In this document: in pieces, positions 4,865-10,917 of the stretch
How positions within the stretch are numbered: position 1 is the stretch's first letter
How the letters are laid out: each line of letters opens with the position of its first letter
Source of the DNA: 2-01-FULL-40-42 sp964349415
GTDB taxonomy: Bacteria; Patescibacteriota; Microgenomatia; UBA1406; GWC2-37-13
Direction: 5' to 3'
DNA: 13,294 nucleotides
Assembly (NCBI GenBank): GCA_964349415.1
Contig: CAYGGJ010000022.1
Coordinates: forward strand, 1-13,294
Position numbers and translations under genes: made by a program
The notes under the pieces: generated by a model
Told to the model about the DNA's origin: nothing
Seen by the model: the letters and a program-made list of their open reading frames with translations, nothing else
Database searches by the model: none

Positions 4865-5269
4865 TCAGTTTACTTTAGACCGATGAGTTTCTTCTTTGAA
4901 AATCTCCATCTCCACCGATGAATCTACTTTAATCTCTTCGATTGGTTTTAACTTAACATTGCTTAGTTTTTCCTGAAATTGTTCGTAAAGATTTTCTAAA
5001 AACTGAAAAAAGATCTGTTTCTGTTTTTGGGTAAGTCGATCCTTCTGAGTTTTGAAAAATTCATCAAGTTTTCCCAGATTCCATAAGGCTTCTATGAGAT
5101 TTACGTCTGAAAGATTTAAAAGTGAAACGTCGCCTTGAAGTGGTCTTATTTTAAAATGCATCATCTGCACTTCGTCGTACATTTTGTCTGCCGCAGGCTT
5201 CTTCTCGAGGATATTCTTCTGAAATTCAGCTAAAACATTGAGTACGTCAATGTCCTTTTTCTTCCTCAT
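4865..5269 (-). CDS. uncharacterised soluble helical protein, 134 residues
   Basis: The family is not recognised. The sequence is almost entirely helical and charged, with no signal or membrane segment: MRKKKDIDVLNVLAEFQKNI at the start, a middle segment SLLNLSDVNLIEALWNLGKLDEFF (positions about 49-72), then a Gln/Lys-rich helix (about 76-100) and an acidic tail. It may be a small adaptor or structural protein. Its start codon is 16 bp from the divergent yqeY start, and the two promoters overlap. The minus strand shows TTGCAA, a 17-bp spacer and CATAAT, then 8 nt to the ATG, so a leaderless transcript is predicted. No functional prediction is offered. Confidence 0.65.
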   Translation of the reverse strand: MRKKKDIDVLNVLAEFQKNILEKKPAADKMYDEVQMMHFKIRPLQGDVSLLNLSDVNLIEALWNLGKLDEFFKTQKDRLTQKQKQIFFQFLENLYEQFQEKLSNVKLKPIEEIKVDSSVEMEIFKEETHRSKVN

Positions 5270-5273
5270 GCTC

Positions 5274-5306
5274 TATAATTATGGAATGCTCCGGAAGAAA
5301 TTGCAA
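5274..5306. promoter_or_regulatory. overlapping divergent leaderless promoters between the 5269 gene and yqeY
   Basis: The start codons are only 16 bp apart (5270-5285). On plus, TATAAT (5274-5279) ends 6 nt before the yqeY ATG at 5286. On minus, CATAAT (5278-5283) ends 8 nt before the ATG at 5269, with TTGCAA (5301-5306) as -35 across 17 bp. The two -10 boxes overlap by 2 bp and the minus -35 lies inside the yqeY coding region, so the two transcripts should compete for RNA polymerase. Confidence 0.55.
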
Positions 5307-5729
5307 GAGGATCAGCTCACCGCGCTAAAAGGCAAGGATTCCAAGCGTTTGGCAGTACTCCGCTTCGTAATCGCTCAGATTAAAAATAAAGAGATTGAGA
5401 AAAAGGAAGAGTTGAGCGAAGAGGAAGTAGTCGCAACTCTCCAGAAATTTAAAAAAGAACTTCAGGAAACTATAGACGCTGCAGAAAAAGGCGGCAGAAC
5501 AGAACTGATTGCAGAAAATAAAGAACAGTTGGAAATAGTCGCCTCTTATCTACCCAAAGAGCTTTCTGATGAGGAACTTGAAAAAGAGATCGACAGACTG
5601 ATCGCAGAAAATCAAGAAGTAATAAAGGCCAACCCTAAGGCGATAATAGGCGTCGTCATGAAAGAGCTCCGCACCAAAGCCTCTCCTTCCCGCATTATGC
5701 AAGTTTTGCAGAACAAAACTTCTGAATAG
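5286..5729 (+). CDS. yqeY: YqeY/GatB-tail family protein
   Basis: The protein is 147 residues from the ATG at 5286. The sequence MLRKKLQEDQLTALKGKDSK, then RLAVLRFVIAQIKNKEI, then EKGGRTELIAENKEQLEIVA, SYLPKELSDEELE and a closing KASPSRIMQVLQ is full-length YqeY. YqeY resembles the tail of GatB in the tRNA amidotransferase complex; a role in tRNA-dependent amidation or tRNA binding is proposed but not established for stand-alone copies. An in-frame ATG at 5238 would add 16 residues not expected in the family and would overlap the divergent gene. The ATG at 5286 both matches the family N-terminus and lies 6 nt after a perfect TATAAT. The family call is very confident. Confidence 0.92.
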   Translation: MLRKKLQEDQLTALKGKDSKRLAVLRFVIAQIKNKEIEKKEELSEEEVVATLQKFKKELQETIDAAEKGGRTELIAENKEQLEIVASYLPKELSDEELEKEIDRLIAENQEVIKANPKAIIGVVMKELRTKASPSRIMQVLQNKTSE

Positions 5730-5742
5730 CATTTTGGGGCCA

Positions 5743-5781
5743 GCATTCAGCATTTCGGCTTAGATCCTATATGCTAAATGC
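5743..5781. repeat. intergenic inverted repeat between yqeY and the FtsB-like gene
   Basis: GCATTCAGCAT (5743-5753) pairs with ATGCTAAATGC (5771-5781) at 10 of 11 positions across a 17-nt loop. No T-run follows on either side, so it is not a typical intrinsic terminator. It may be a small dispersed repeat or a 3' stem of the yqeY message. Confidence 0.45.
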
Positions 5782-5800
5782 CATAAGCTTAATACTGTTT

Positions 5801-5806
5801 TATACT
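5801..5806 (+). promoter_or_regulatory. -10 box (TATACT) of the FtsB-like gene
   Basis: TATACT ends exactly 6 nt before the ATG at 5813, with no SD in between. The same hexamer and spacing recur upstream of the 10887 gene. Confidence 0.55.
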
Positions 5807-5812
5807 TAGATT

Positions 5813-6003
5813 ATGGAGCGGGTTCGTAAAATCTTTCTTTTTATAGTTGTTCTATTTTTATTTTTTTCTTTGAGCAAAAACATTTTTGATTATCAAAAAA
5901 CTCTAAGCTTCTATGAAAGCTTCAAGAAAGATTACGAGGAAGAAAAGAAGAGCAATATTACTCTCAAAACCGAGATCCTTAAAAATAACGACCCCAATGA
6001 GCT
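5813..6003 (+). CDS. FtsB/DivIC-like septum formation initiator, truncated by the assembly gap
   Basis: About 64 residues are readable before the run of Ns. There is a short basic start (MERVRK), one hydrophobic helix (about 7-22) and a charged coiled-coil region (about 27-58), closing with ILKNNDPNEL. This short-tail, single-helix, coiled-coil layout is that of FtsB/DivIC proteins, which join divisome assembly at the membrane. The layout alone is low in information, so other small bitopic coiled-coil proteins are possible. The stop codon must lie in or after the gap; the sequence beyond 6104 is tRNA, so the gene probably ends inside the gap. It is preceded by TATACT-6 nt-ATG, consistent with a leaderless transcript. 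Confidence 0.65.
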
Positions 6004-6103
6004 NNNNNNNNNNNNNNNNNNNNNNNNNNNNNNNNNNNNNNNNNNNNNNNNNNNNNNNNNNNNNNNNNNNNNNNNNNNNNNNNNNNNNNNNNNNNNNNNN
6101 NNN
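6004..6103. other. assembly gap, exactly 100 N
   Basis: One hundred consecutive Ns, the usual scaffolding placeholder, so the true distance is unknown. It hides the 3' end of the FtsB-like gene and the promoter of the following tRNA, and order across it depends on scaffolding evidence. Nothing else can be said about this stretch. Confidence 0.98.
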
Positions 6104-6105
6104 TT

Positions 6106-6178
6106 TACGGGGTAGTGTACGGTTGCACAGAAGGCTCATAATCTTCTAGACCAGGTTCAACTCCTGGCCCCGTAACCA
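6106..6178 (+). tRNA. tRNA with CAT anticodon (elongator Met or Ile2), CCA encoded
   Basis: The 73-nt cloverleaf has acceptor TACGGGG/CCCCGTA, D-stem GTGT/GCAC with a short 6-nt loop, anticodon stem GAAGG/TCTTC (one G-T pair), loop CTCATAA with CAT, T-arm CCAGG-TTCAACT-CCTGG, A73 and an encoded CCA (6176-6178). The fully paired T1-A72 argues against initiator tRNA-fMet. It could be elongator Met or the lysidine-modified Ile2 that reads ATA; the sequence alone does not settle this. Only 5 nt separate its CCA from the ATG of the glycosyltransferase gene. Confidence 0.88.
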
Positions 6179-6183
6179 AAATT

Positions 6184-7116
6184 ATGTCTAGCGATCAATT
6201 GATCTCTATCATCGTCCCTGCTTTTAACGAGGAAAAAAATATATCTCCTCTGGTAAAACGACTTATTCCAACTCTTAAAGACTACCGCTACGAAATCGTG
6301 TTTGTCGATGATGGATCTACAGACGGCACGGTTTCAGAGATAAAAAAACTCACAAAAAGAAATCCTGCTGTTAAATTAATATCTTTCTATAGGAACTTCG
6401 GCCATCAAATGGCCTTATCCGCTGGCTATCAGATAGCACAGGGTGATTGCATAATCAGTCTTGACGCAGACTTGCAAGACCCTCCTGAAATAATTTCTCA
6501 GATGATTGAAAAATGGAAAAAAGGTGCAATGGTGGTCTATGCAAAAAGAAATACAAGAGAGGTTGACGGACCTGTTAAGAAATGGACCGCTGTGGTTTTT
6601 TATAAATTTGTAAACTTTTTATCAGATACTCCCATCCCTGAGGATGTGGGAGACTTCCGTCTTATTGATAGAAAAGTAGCTGATAATCTAAACCACCTAT
6701 CCGAGCAGTCTCTGTTTTGGAGAGGTTTAGTCGCCTGGGGAGGGTATCCTTCGGAATTCGTCTACTTTCAACGCCAGAAACGCAATTCGGGAACCACCCA
6801 TTACACTCTCGGCAAGATGATAAATTTTGCGATGGAGGGAATTACGGCCTTTTCAATCAAGCCACTACGATTGGCCACACTTTTAGGTTTCGTTTCGGCA
6901 ACTATCGGGTTTTTGGGAATAATTTATGCTATTTTAGGAAAAATTTTCCTCCCGGCCTACTGGGTCACCGGATGGGCTGCTCTTTTTGTAGGAATCATGT
7001 TCTTGGGTGGAGTACAGCTTATTACCATAGGAATTATCGGAGAGTACATTGCCAATATCTATAAGGAGGTTCAAAATAGACCGCGCTACCTTATAAAAGA
7101 GAAGGTTAATGTATGA
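6184..7116 (+). CDS. family 2 glycosyltransferase, GtrB/DPM1-like, membrane-anchored
   Basis: The protein is 310 residues. A GT-A catalytic domain (about 1-215) is followed by two C-terminal membrane helices (about 228-252 and 262-286). Visible motifs are IIVPAFNEEKNI (9-20), VDDGSTDGT (41-49), the metal-binding D94-A-D96 within SLDADLQDPP, and GDFRL (156-160). This is the polyisoprenyl-phosphate glycosyltransferase group (GtrB, ArnC, dolichol-phosphate-mannose synthase), which loads a sugar from a nucleotide donor onto undecaprenyl phosphate on the cytoplasmic face for surface glycan or protein modification. The sugar cannot be read from sequence. The gene begins 5 nt after a tRNA with no visible promoter or SD, so cotranscription with the tRNA is likely. 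Its TGA overlaps the start of a 49-residue membrane peptide (ATGA). Confidence 0.93.
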   Translation: MSSDQLISIIVPAFNEEKNISPLVKRLIPTLKDYRYEIVFVDDGSTDGTVSEIKKLTKRNPAVKLISFYRNFGHQMALSAGYQIAQGDCIISLDADLQDPPEIISQMIEKWKKGAMVVYAKRNTREVDGPVKKWTAVVFYKFVNFLSDTPIPEDVGDFRLIDRKVADNLNHLSEQSLFWRGLVAWGGYPSEFVYFQRQKRNSGTTHYTLGKMINFAMEGITAFSIKPLRLATLLGFVSATIGFLGIIYAILGKIFLPAYWVTGWAALFVGIMFLGGVQLITIGIIGEYIANIYKEVQNRPRYLIKEKVNV

Positions 7117-7262
7117 AAATAGTCGGAGTAATCTTACTCGCAATAGGAATCGCCCTTCTTTCCTTTGTTGGATATTCGTATATTAAAGAAGTAAGCAAGC
7201 TTCGTTCACCGATACCCGAAGACCGCGGCGTCAAAGTAATCTTTGTAACCCCTACTAAATAG
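7113..7262 (+). CDS. small membrane-anchored peptide, 49 residues
   Basis: This short gene starts in a 4-bp ATGA overlap with the glycosyltransferase stop and ends at the TAG at 7260-7262. It encodes MKIVGVILLAIGIALLSFVG, then YSYIKEVSKLRSPIPEDRG and KVIFVTPTK: one hydrophobic helix (about 3-23) and a polar tail of about 25 residues. No family is recognised. The overlap suggests translational coupling, with a weak purine stretch (GAGAAGG) upstream. It could anchor or regulate the glycosyltransferase, a conjecture from position only. Its end lies 2 bp from the stop of the convergent pilin-like gene. Confidence 0.65.
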   Translation: MKIVGVILLAIGIALLSFVGYSYIKEVSKLRSPIPEDRGVKVIFVTPTK

Positions 7263-7264
7263 TT

Positions 7265-7618
7265 TTATTTGCCGATCCGAAATTGAAAAATCTCTCCATA
7301 TCCTCCTAGGAAGAGGAGATCAATAGTCTTCAGAATAAGAAAAGCACAAATAAAAAGTATGAAGCCAACGATAGCATACTTTAATATCGACTGTGCTTTT
7401 TTAACTTTTTCAGGATTTCCAAACGAGGTAAGATAGGTGAAAGAACCTACGACAAACATGAGAAACAATACGACAATCACCAGCGACGACAAAAAAATAA
7501 GCACTCTCTCAAATATTATTTCCGCACATTTTAGGGTTGGAGCACCGGTAAGGTCGGTTGTTGAGATACCTCCCATGCAGTTTTGCCACGTGGTTTCCGC
7601 GGCATGAACGAGGAACAT
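7265..7618 (-). CDS. pilin-like two-helix membrane protein (TrbC/VirB2, Mbov_0395-like), second copy
   Basis: The protein is 117 residues. A short N-terminal segment with two Cys (C14 and C31) is followed by helix 1 (about 40-62), the link TYLTSFGNPEKVKKAQSILK (61-80), and helix 2 (about 81-100). Two helices joined by 'G-(P/K)-E-K-V-K-K-A' are the pattern of the Mbov_0395/TrbC-VirB2 pilin-like group seen in CPR and Mollicutes. VirB2-type pilins build secretion or conjugation pili, but this CPR group has no proven pilus. The start codon overlaps the stop of the upstream paralogue by one base (TAATG), so translation is probably coupled. No cleavable signal peptide is obvious here, unlike the upstream copy. 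Confidence 0.72.
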   Translation of the reverse strand: MFLVHAAETTWQNCMGGISTTDLTGAPTLKCAEIIFERVLIFLSSLVIVVLFLMFVVGSFTYLTSFGNPEKVKKAQSILKYAIVGFILFICAFLILKTIDLLFLGGYGEIFQFRIGK

Positions 7619-8013
7619 TATTGAATAAGATTGGGGACAGTAATGTCACATGACAACCCTACGCAGATCTTTTGATTAAAGACTACCTGCTCAAGGGTTA
7701 CCATAATTGCAAGTACTGCAACAATAAGAATCAGTCCGACTATAGCAGCCTGAATTTTGTCACGGGCTTTTTCGACATTCTCTTTCTGACCTCCCGAGGT
7801 AACCCATGAAAAGGCTCCCAGTAGAAGGTATAAGAGTGCAGCCAAACCGGCGGCAACAAAGAAAAATCGGATTATAAAGGTAAGGAGTGTTGAAAGTGTG
7901 GGAACCGGAAATCCAAGATTTACTACCTGGATACTGGATCGATTTTGTGCCAAAACAGGAGCTACAAAGAAAAACTGAGATAGAGAGAATAACGCTCTCT
8001 TAAGGAACTTCAT
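7618..8013 (-). CDS. pilin-like two-helix membrane protein with signal peptide (TrbC/VirB2, Mbov_0395-like), first copy
   Basis: The protein is 131 residues. It has a basic start (MKFLKR), a hydrophobic core and a likely signal-peptidase site after VLA (residue 22). Then come helix 1 (about 43-69), the loop WVTSGGQKENVEKARDKIQA (70-89) and helix 2 (about 90-108), and a C-terminal segment with two Cys (C117 and C122). The loop motif 'TSGG-(Q/N)-x-E-x-(V/I)-x-K-A-R-x-K-I' between two helices is characteristic of TrbC/VirB2-like pilin-like proteins. It is cotranscribed with the 7265-7618 gene from a consensus promoter. Without VirB4, VirB6 or VirD4 homologues in the window, a secretion role is only suggested. 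The neighbouring comM gene makes DNA uptake an alternative context. Confidence 0.78.
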   Translation of the reverse strand: MKFLKRALFSLSQFFFVAPVLAQNRSSIQVVNLGFPVPTLSTLLTFIIRFFFVAAGLAALLYLLLGAFSWVTSGGQKENVEKARDKIQAAIVGLILIVAVLAIMVTLEQVVFNQKICVGLSCDITVPNLIQ

Positions 8014-8020
8014 GAGCTTT

Positions 8021-8050
8021 ATTATAGAATGGCGGTTTTACCTTTGTCAA
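8021..8050 (-). promoter_or_regulatory. consensus sigma70-type promoter of the pilin-like operon
   Basis: On the minus strand, a perfect TTGACA (8045-8050), an 18-bp spacer and a perfect TATAAT (8021-8026) end 7 nt before the ATG at 8013. No SD is present. It is the strongest promoter in the window, predicting abundant leaderless mRNA, as expected for a structural surface protein. Confidence 0.85.
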
Positions 8051-8071
8051 TAGATCTTTCTGCAGTTTTTC

Positions 8072-9586
8072 TTAAGTTTCTGTGGCTCTATACTGGAGCG
8101 CCTCGGCAACCGCATTTTTAGTTATTTTACTCTCCTGGTTGAGATCTGAAATGGTTTGTGCAATTTTAATAATTTTGAAGTAAGAACGGGCTGATAATGA
8201 AAAACGTGATATCGCTTCCTTGAGTAGCTCAACAGCGTCGGTTTCGAGACTGCAAAGTTTTTTTATATCCACCGGCTTCATCTGACCATTTGCCGAGATT
8301 GATAACTCTTTAAAGCGGGTTATTTGCTTTTTTCTTGCGTTGGCTACACGCAAACGGACCTCTCTACTTGATTCACTTTCGCGCCCATCAATCAGCCTAT
8401 CTTTATCCACCGGTGGAACCATAATATGAAGATCAATTCTATCCAACAAAGGACCTGATAGTTTCTTCTTATATCCCATAATCGCCCCGGGCATACAACG
8501 GCAGGCTCTTTTTGGATGACCTAAGTAACCGCAAGGGCAAGGGTTGGATGCTGCGATAAGAAGGAAGCGCGAAGGAAATAATAATGTTCCCGCAGCCCTT
8601 GAGATCCGCACTTCCCCGTCTTCAAGAGGCTGTCTTAGAGATTCGATGACAGAACGGGGGAATTCAGGAAGTTCGTCGAGAAACAAGACGCCGTTGTGGG
8701 CCAGAGATACTTCTCCGGGAGAAGGCTTGCTTCCCCCGCCGATTAAACCGATACGGGAAGTGGTATGGTGGGGATTTCTGAAAGGTCTTTGTATGATATT
8801 GCTTGCATGGATAAGAAAACCTGCTATAGAATGTATTTTCAAAACCTCTAACATTTCTTTTTTCTCCATTGGAGGTACGATTGAGGTAAACGCACGAGAC
8901 AGCATGGTTTTTCCTGCGCCGGGAGGGCCGGTCAGATGAAGATTGTGAAATCCGGCTGCCGCTATCTCGAGCGCTCTTTTAGCTTGCTCTTGACCCTTGA
9001 CATCCTTAAAGTCAAATTCAGCATCATACTGCTCTTTAAATCCGTCTTTGTTTACAAAAGACGGAATTTGTTTTTCCTTATTAAGATGGAGGATAATATC
9101 CGAAAGATGTGTGACCGGAAAAATATCTACGCCTTCTATCAAAGATGCTTCGTTTACATTCTCAATAGGCACAAAAAACTGTCTCAGATGACTTTTTTTG
9201 GCAAGATGAGCAAGTGAAATTGCTCCGGGCACTCCTCTTACTTTTCCTTCAAGGGAAAGTTCACCGGTAAAAAGACTGTACAAAAGCTCTTCGGTTTTAA
9301 TCATTCCGGATGAGGCCAGAATTCCCACTGCAACCGGCAGATCAAAACTCGCTCCTTCTTTTGGAATATCCGCCGGGGCCAAATTGATAGTGATGCGTGA
9401 GTCGGGCATATCAAAGCTATTGTTGGCAAGAGCCGCACGCACCCGTTCTTTGGACTCATCCACTGCTTTTGTAGGAAGTCCGACAATGGTCACCGTAGGA
9501 AAGCCGTGGCCTGCGACATCTACCTCCACTTCGATAAGAACTTCTTCCAGTCCGATTGTCGTACCCGAATAAATTTTGGAGAGCAT
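8072..9586 (-). CDS. comM: ComM/YifB-type Mg-chelatase-like AAA+ ATPase
   Basis: The protein is 504 residues, full length for the family. The N-terminal ChlI/Lon-protease-like domain (about 1-165) includes GHGFPTVTIVGLPTKAVDES. The AAA+ core follows with Walker A GPPGAGKT (220-227), Walker B GVLFLDELPEF (299-309), the CxC...CxC cluster (C350, C352, C362, C364, starting in ASNPCPCG) and an arginine in LLDRID (R383). The C-terminal helical domain runs from about 410 to 504. ComM is a hexameric branch-migration helicase that helps integrate incoming single-stranded DNA during natural transformation. The gene appears monocistronic; TAGAAT (9593-9598) ends 6 nt before the ATG, with no SD. It lies beside the pilin-like pair but has a separate promoter. 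Confidence 0.95.
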   Translation of the reverse strand: MLSKIYSGTTIGLEEVLIEVEVDVAGHGFPTVTIVGLPTKAVDESKERVRAALANNSFDMPDSRITINLAPADIPKEGASFDLPVAVGILASSGMIKTEELLYSLFTGELSLEGKVRGVPGAISLAHLAKKSHLRQFFVPIENVNEASLIEGVDIFPVTHLSDIILHLNKEKQIPSFVNKDGFKEQYDAEFDFKDVKGQEQAKRALEIAAAGFHNLHLTGPPGAGKTMLSRAFTSIVPPMEKKEMLEVLKIHSIAGFLIHASNIIQRPFRNPHHTTSRIGLIGGGSKPSPGEVSLAHNGVLFLDELPEFPRSVIESLRQPLEDGEVRISRAAGTLLFPSRFLLIAASNPCPCGYLGHPKRACRCMPGAIMGYKKKLSGPLLDRIDLHIMVPPVDKDRLIDGRESESSREVRLRVANARKKQITRFKELSISANGQMKPVDIKKLCSLETDAVELLKEAISRFSLSARSYFKIIKIAQTISDLNQESKITKNAVAEALQYRATET

Positions 9587-9592
9587 ATGGGG

Positions 9593-9598
9593 ATTCTA
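9593..9598 (-). promoter_or_regulatory. -10 box (TAGAAT) of comM
   Basis: TAGAAT on the minus strand ends exactly 6 nt before the ATG at 9586. There is no SD and no clear -35. Confidence 0.5.
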
Positions 9599-9632
9599 GA
9601 AAACAGAAGATGGGAAGACTACAGACTATCGC

Positions 9633-10709
9633 CTACAAGACCCTAAGCTTTTTGGGGAATTTGGTAAGGATTTCAGTTCCGCTATCTGTTACGAGAATCG
9701 TATCTTCTATTCGCATTCCAAATCTCCCTTCAAAATACACGCCCGGCTCAACCGTAATCGCGTTCCCCGGTTGAATAAGCTGTTGAGAATTGATAGTAAT
9801 ATGGGGATCTTCATGAACTTCCAGACCAACGCCGTGCCCGGTGACATGGGGATGAGAAGGGAGCTTGTCTTTTTCAAGCAACTTCCGACAATACGAGTCT
9901 ACCGTCTCTCCCGTCATTCCTTTTTTTAGAAATTTAATTGTTTTTATTTGAGTGTCTAAAAGTTTTTCGTGAATATTTCTGATTTCATTTGTTGGAGTCC
10001 CAAAAACGAACATCCGTGTTATATCAGAGACATATTCTTTATATTTGGCTCCCATATCTATTAATAGCAACGAATTTTTCTTGATTCTAACATCGCTTGT
10101 TCTACTGTCGTGGTGGGGAACCGCAGCGTTTTGGTCTACTGCGACGACAGGTGGATACCATGCGCCGTCAAATCCTTTGTCTTTCATCCAGCGATCAATT
10201 CTCAAGGTGATTTCTCTTTCTGTCATTCCAATTTTTAAGACGCGCGCCATCTCCGTGAAGCATTCGTCTGAAATCTTACAGGCTTGTCTTATTGCTGAAA
10301 TTTCCTCGTTGCTTTTAACAGCTCTCAATTCTTGTATTGGATTTTTAGTATTGGTAAACGTTAGTGTCGGAAGATTTTTTTTGAGAACTTCAAGTTCTGA
10401 AACTTTCAGATCGGTACCCTCAATACCAATCGTTTTGATCTTTTCTTTTCTTGCTATATCTAAAATGTAATAAGACAGACGCTTTCCCGGACCAAAATAA
10501 AGTGTGTTTGGATAAGAGGGCTTGTAAAGCTTGCCTGTGATTAAATATGTCTTTTTTTGCGTAGCAAATGCGAAAGCTTCACGATCCTCGGGAGAAAGTC
10601 CCTTAAATCCTGTTGTATAGAAAATATTGTACGGATTAGAAATCAGAAGCGCGTCGAGTTTATTTTTGACGAGAAGGCTCTGTAGGCTGCCGATTCTTTT
10701 TAAAAACAT
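9633..10709 (-). CDS. M24 family Xaa-Pro aminopeptidase/dipeptidase
   Basis: The protein is 358 residues. An N-terminal creatinase-like domain (about 1-125, containing NKLDALLISNPYNIFYTTGF) precedes a pita-bread catalytic domain. All five metal ligands are present: D218 (LLIDMG), D229 (VSDITRMF), H292 (HVTGHGVG), E321 (TVEPGVYFEG) and E335 (MRIEDT). The length matches short PepP/PepQ-type enzymes, which cut X-Pro bonds in the cytoplasm using two Mn or Co ions. Aminopeptidase and dipeptidase activities cannot be told apart from sequence. The ATG at 10709 fits the family start. It lies inside the 3' end of the 10660-10887 gene (50-bp overlap) and has no SD or well-placed -10 of its own, so it is probably translated by coupling or reinitiation. 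Confidence 0.93.
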   Translation of the reverse strand: MFLKRIGSLQSLLVKNKLDALLISNPYNIFYTTGFKGLSPEDREAFAFATQKKTYLITGKLYKPSYPNTLYFGPGKRLSYYILDIARKEKIKTIGIEGTDLKVSELEVLKKNLPTLTFTNTKNPIQELRAVKSNEEISAIRQACKISDECFTEMARVLKIGMTEREITLRIDRWMKDKGFDGAWYPPVVAVDQNAAVPHHDSRTSDVRIKKNSLLLIDMGAKYKEYVSDITRMFVFGTPTNEIRNIHEKLLDTQIKTIKFLKKGMTGETVDSYCRKLLEKDKLPSHPHVTGHGVGLEVHEDPHITINSQQLIQPGNAITVEPGVYFEGRFGMRIEDTILVTDSGTEILTKFPKKLRVL

Positions 10710-10887
10710 ATTTATGAGCTTTATTGATTGCGTTTAGAAATCTTGCAGTTAACATTAACGCAACCTCCGTTAGATAGCCCGGAGGCTCATGACCATATAC
10801 TGTTTTTGTCAGATCGGGTTGTGGTGGATAATCACGACGACGCAATGGAACCGGGCCTACTGCAACAGTCTTTTCTAAAGTTGTCAT
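10660..10887 (-). CDS. uncharacterised small protein, 75 residues, overlapping the peptidase start
   Basis: No family is recognised. The protein begins MTTLEKTVAVGPVPLRRRDY, has a Pro-rich middle (PPQPDLTKTVYGHEPPGY, about 21-38), then a helix ALMLTARFLNAINKAHKYVF (43-62) and a basic tail. It is kept as real because TATACT ends 6 nt before its ATG, the leaderless spacing used by other leading genes, whereas the downstream peptidase has no promoter of its own. The last 50 bp overlap the peptidase N-terminus in another frame. It could be a genuine small protein or a leader frame that couples translation to the peptidase. Confidence 0.55.
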   Translation of the reverse strand: MTTLEKTVAVGPVPLRRRDYPPQPDLTKTVYGHEPPGYLTEVALMLTARFLNAINKAHKYVFKKNRQPTEPSRQK

Positions 10888-10893
10888 TGAGAA

Positions 10894-10899
10894 AGTATA
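10894..10899 (-). promoter_or_regulatory. -10 box (TATACT) of the 75-residue ORF/peptidase operon
   Basis: TATACT on the minus strand ends 6 nt before the ATG at 10887. A weak GTTAAA (10917-10922) lies 17 bp upstream and overlaps the end of the dipZ-like gene. Confidence 0.5.
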
Positions 10900-10917
10900 C
10901 TACAAGTTTTGACGTAT

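Noticed and set aside
5238..5285. Upstream in-frame ATG of yqeY, which would add 16 residues
   Set aside because: The family N-terminus begins at the ATG at 5286, which also sits 6 nt after TATAAT. The extension would overlap the divergent gene's start.
8012..8023. A 12-mer (ATGAGCTTTATT) shared with 10714-10725
   Set aside because: One copy overlaps the pilin start and -10 box; the other lies in coding sequence. There is no extended similarity, so it is probably chance in AT-rich DNA.
8544..9217. Plus-strand open frames opposite comM
   Set aside because: They are antisense shadows of a well-supported ComM frame with all AAA+ motifs, and they lack promoters and family signal.
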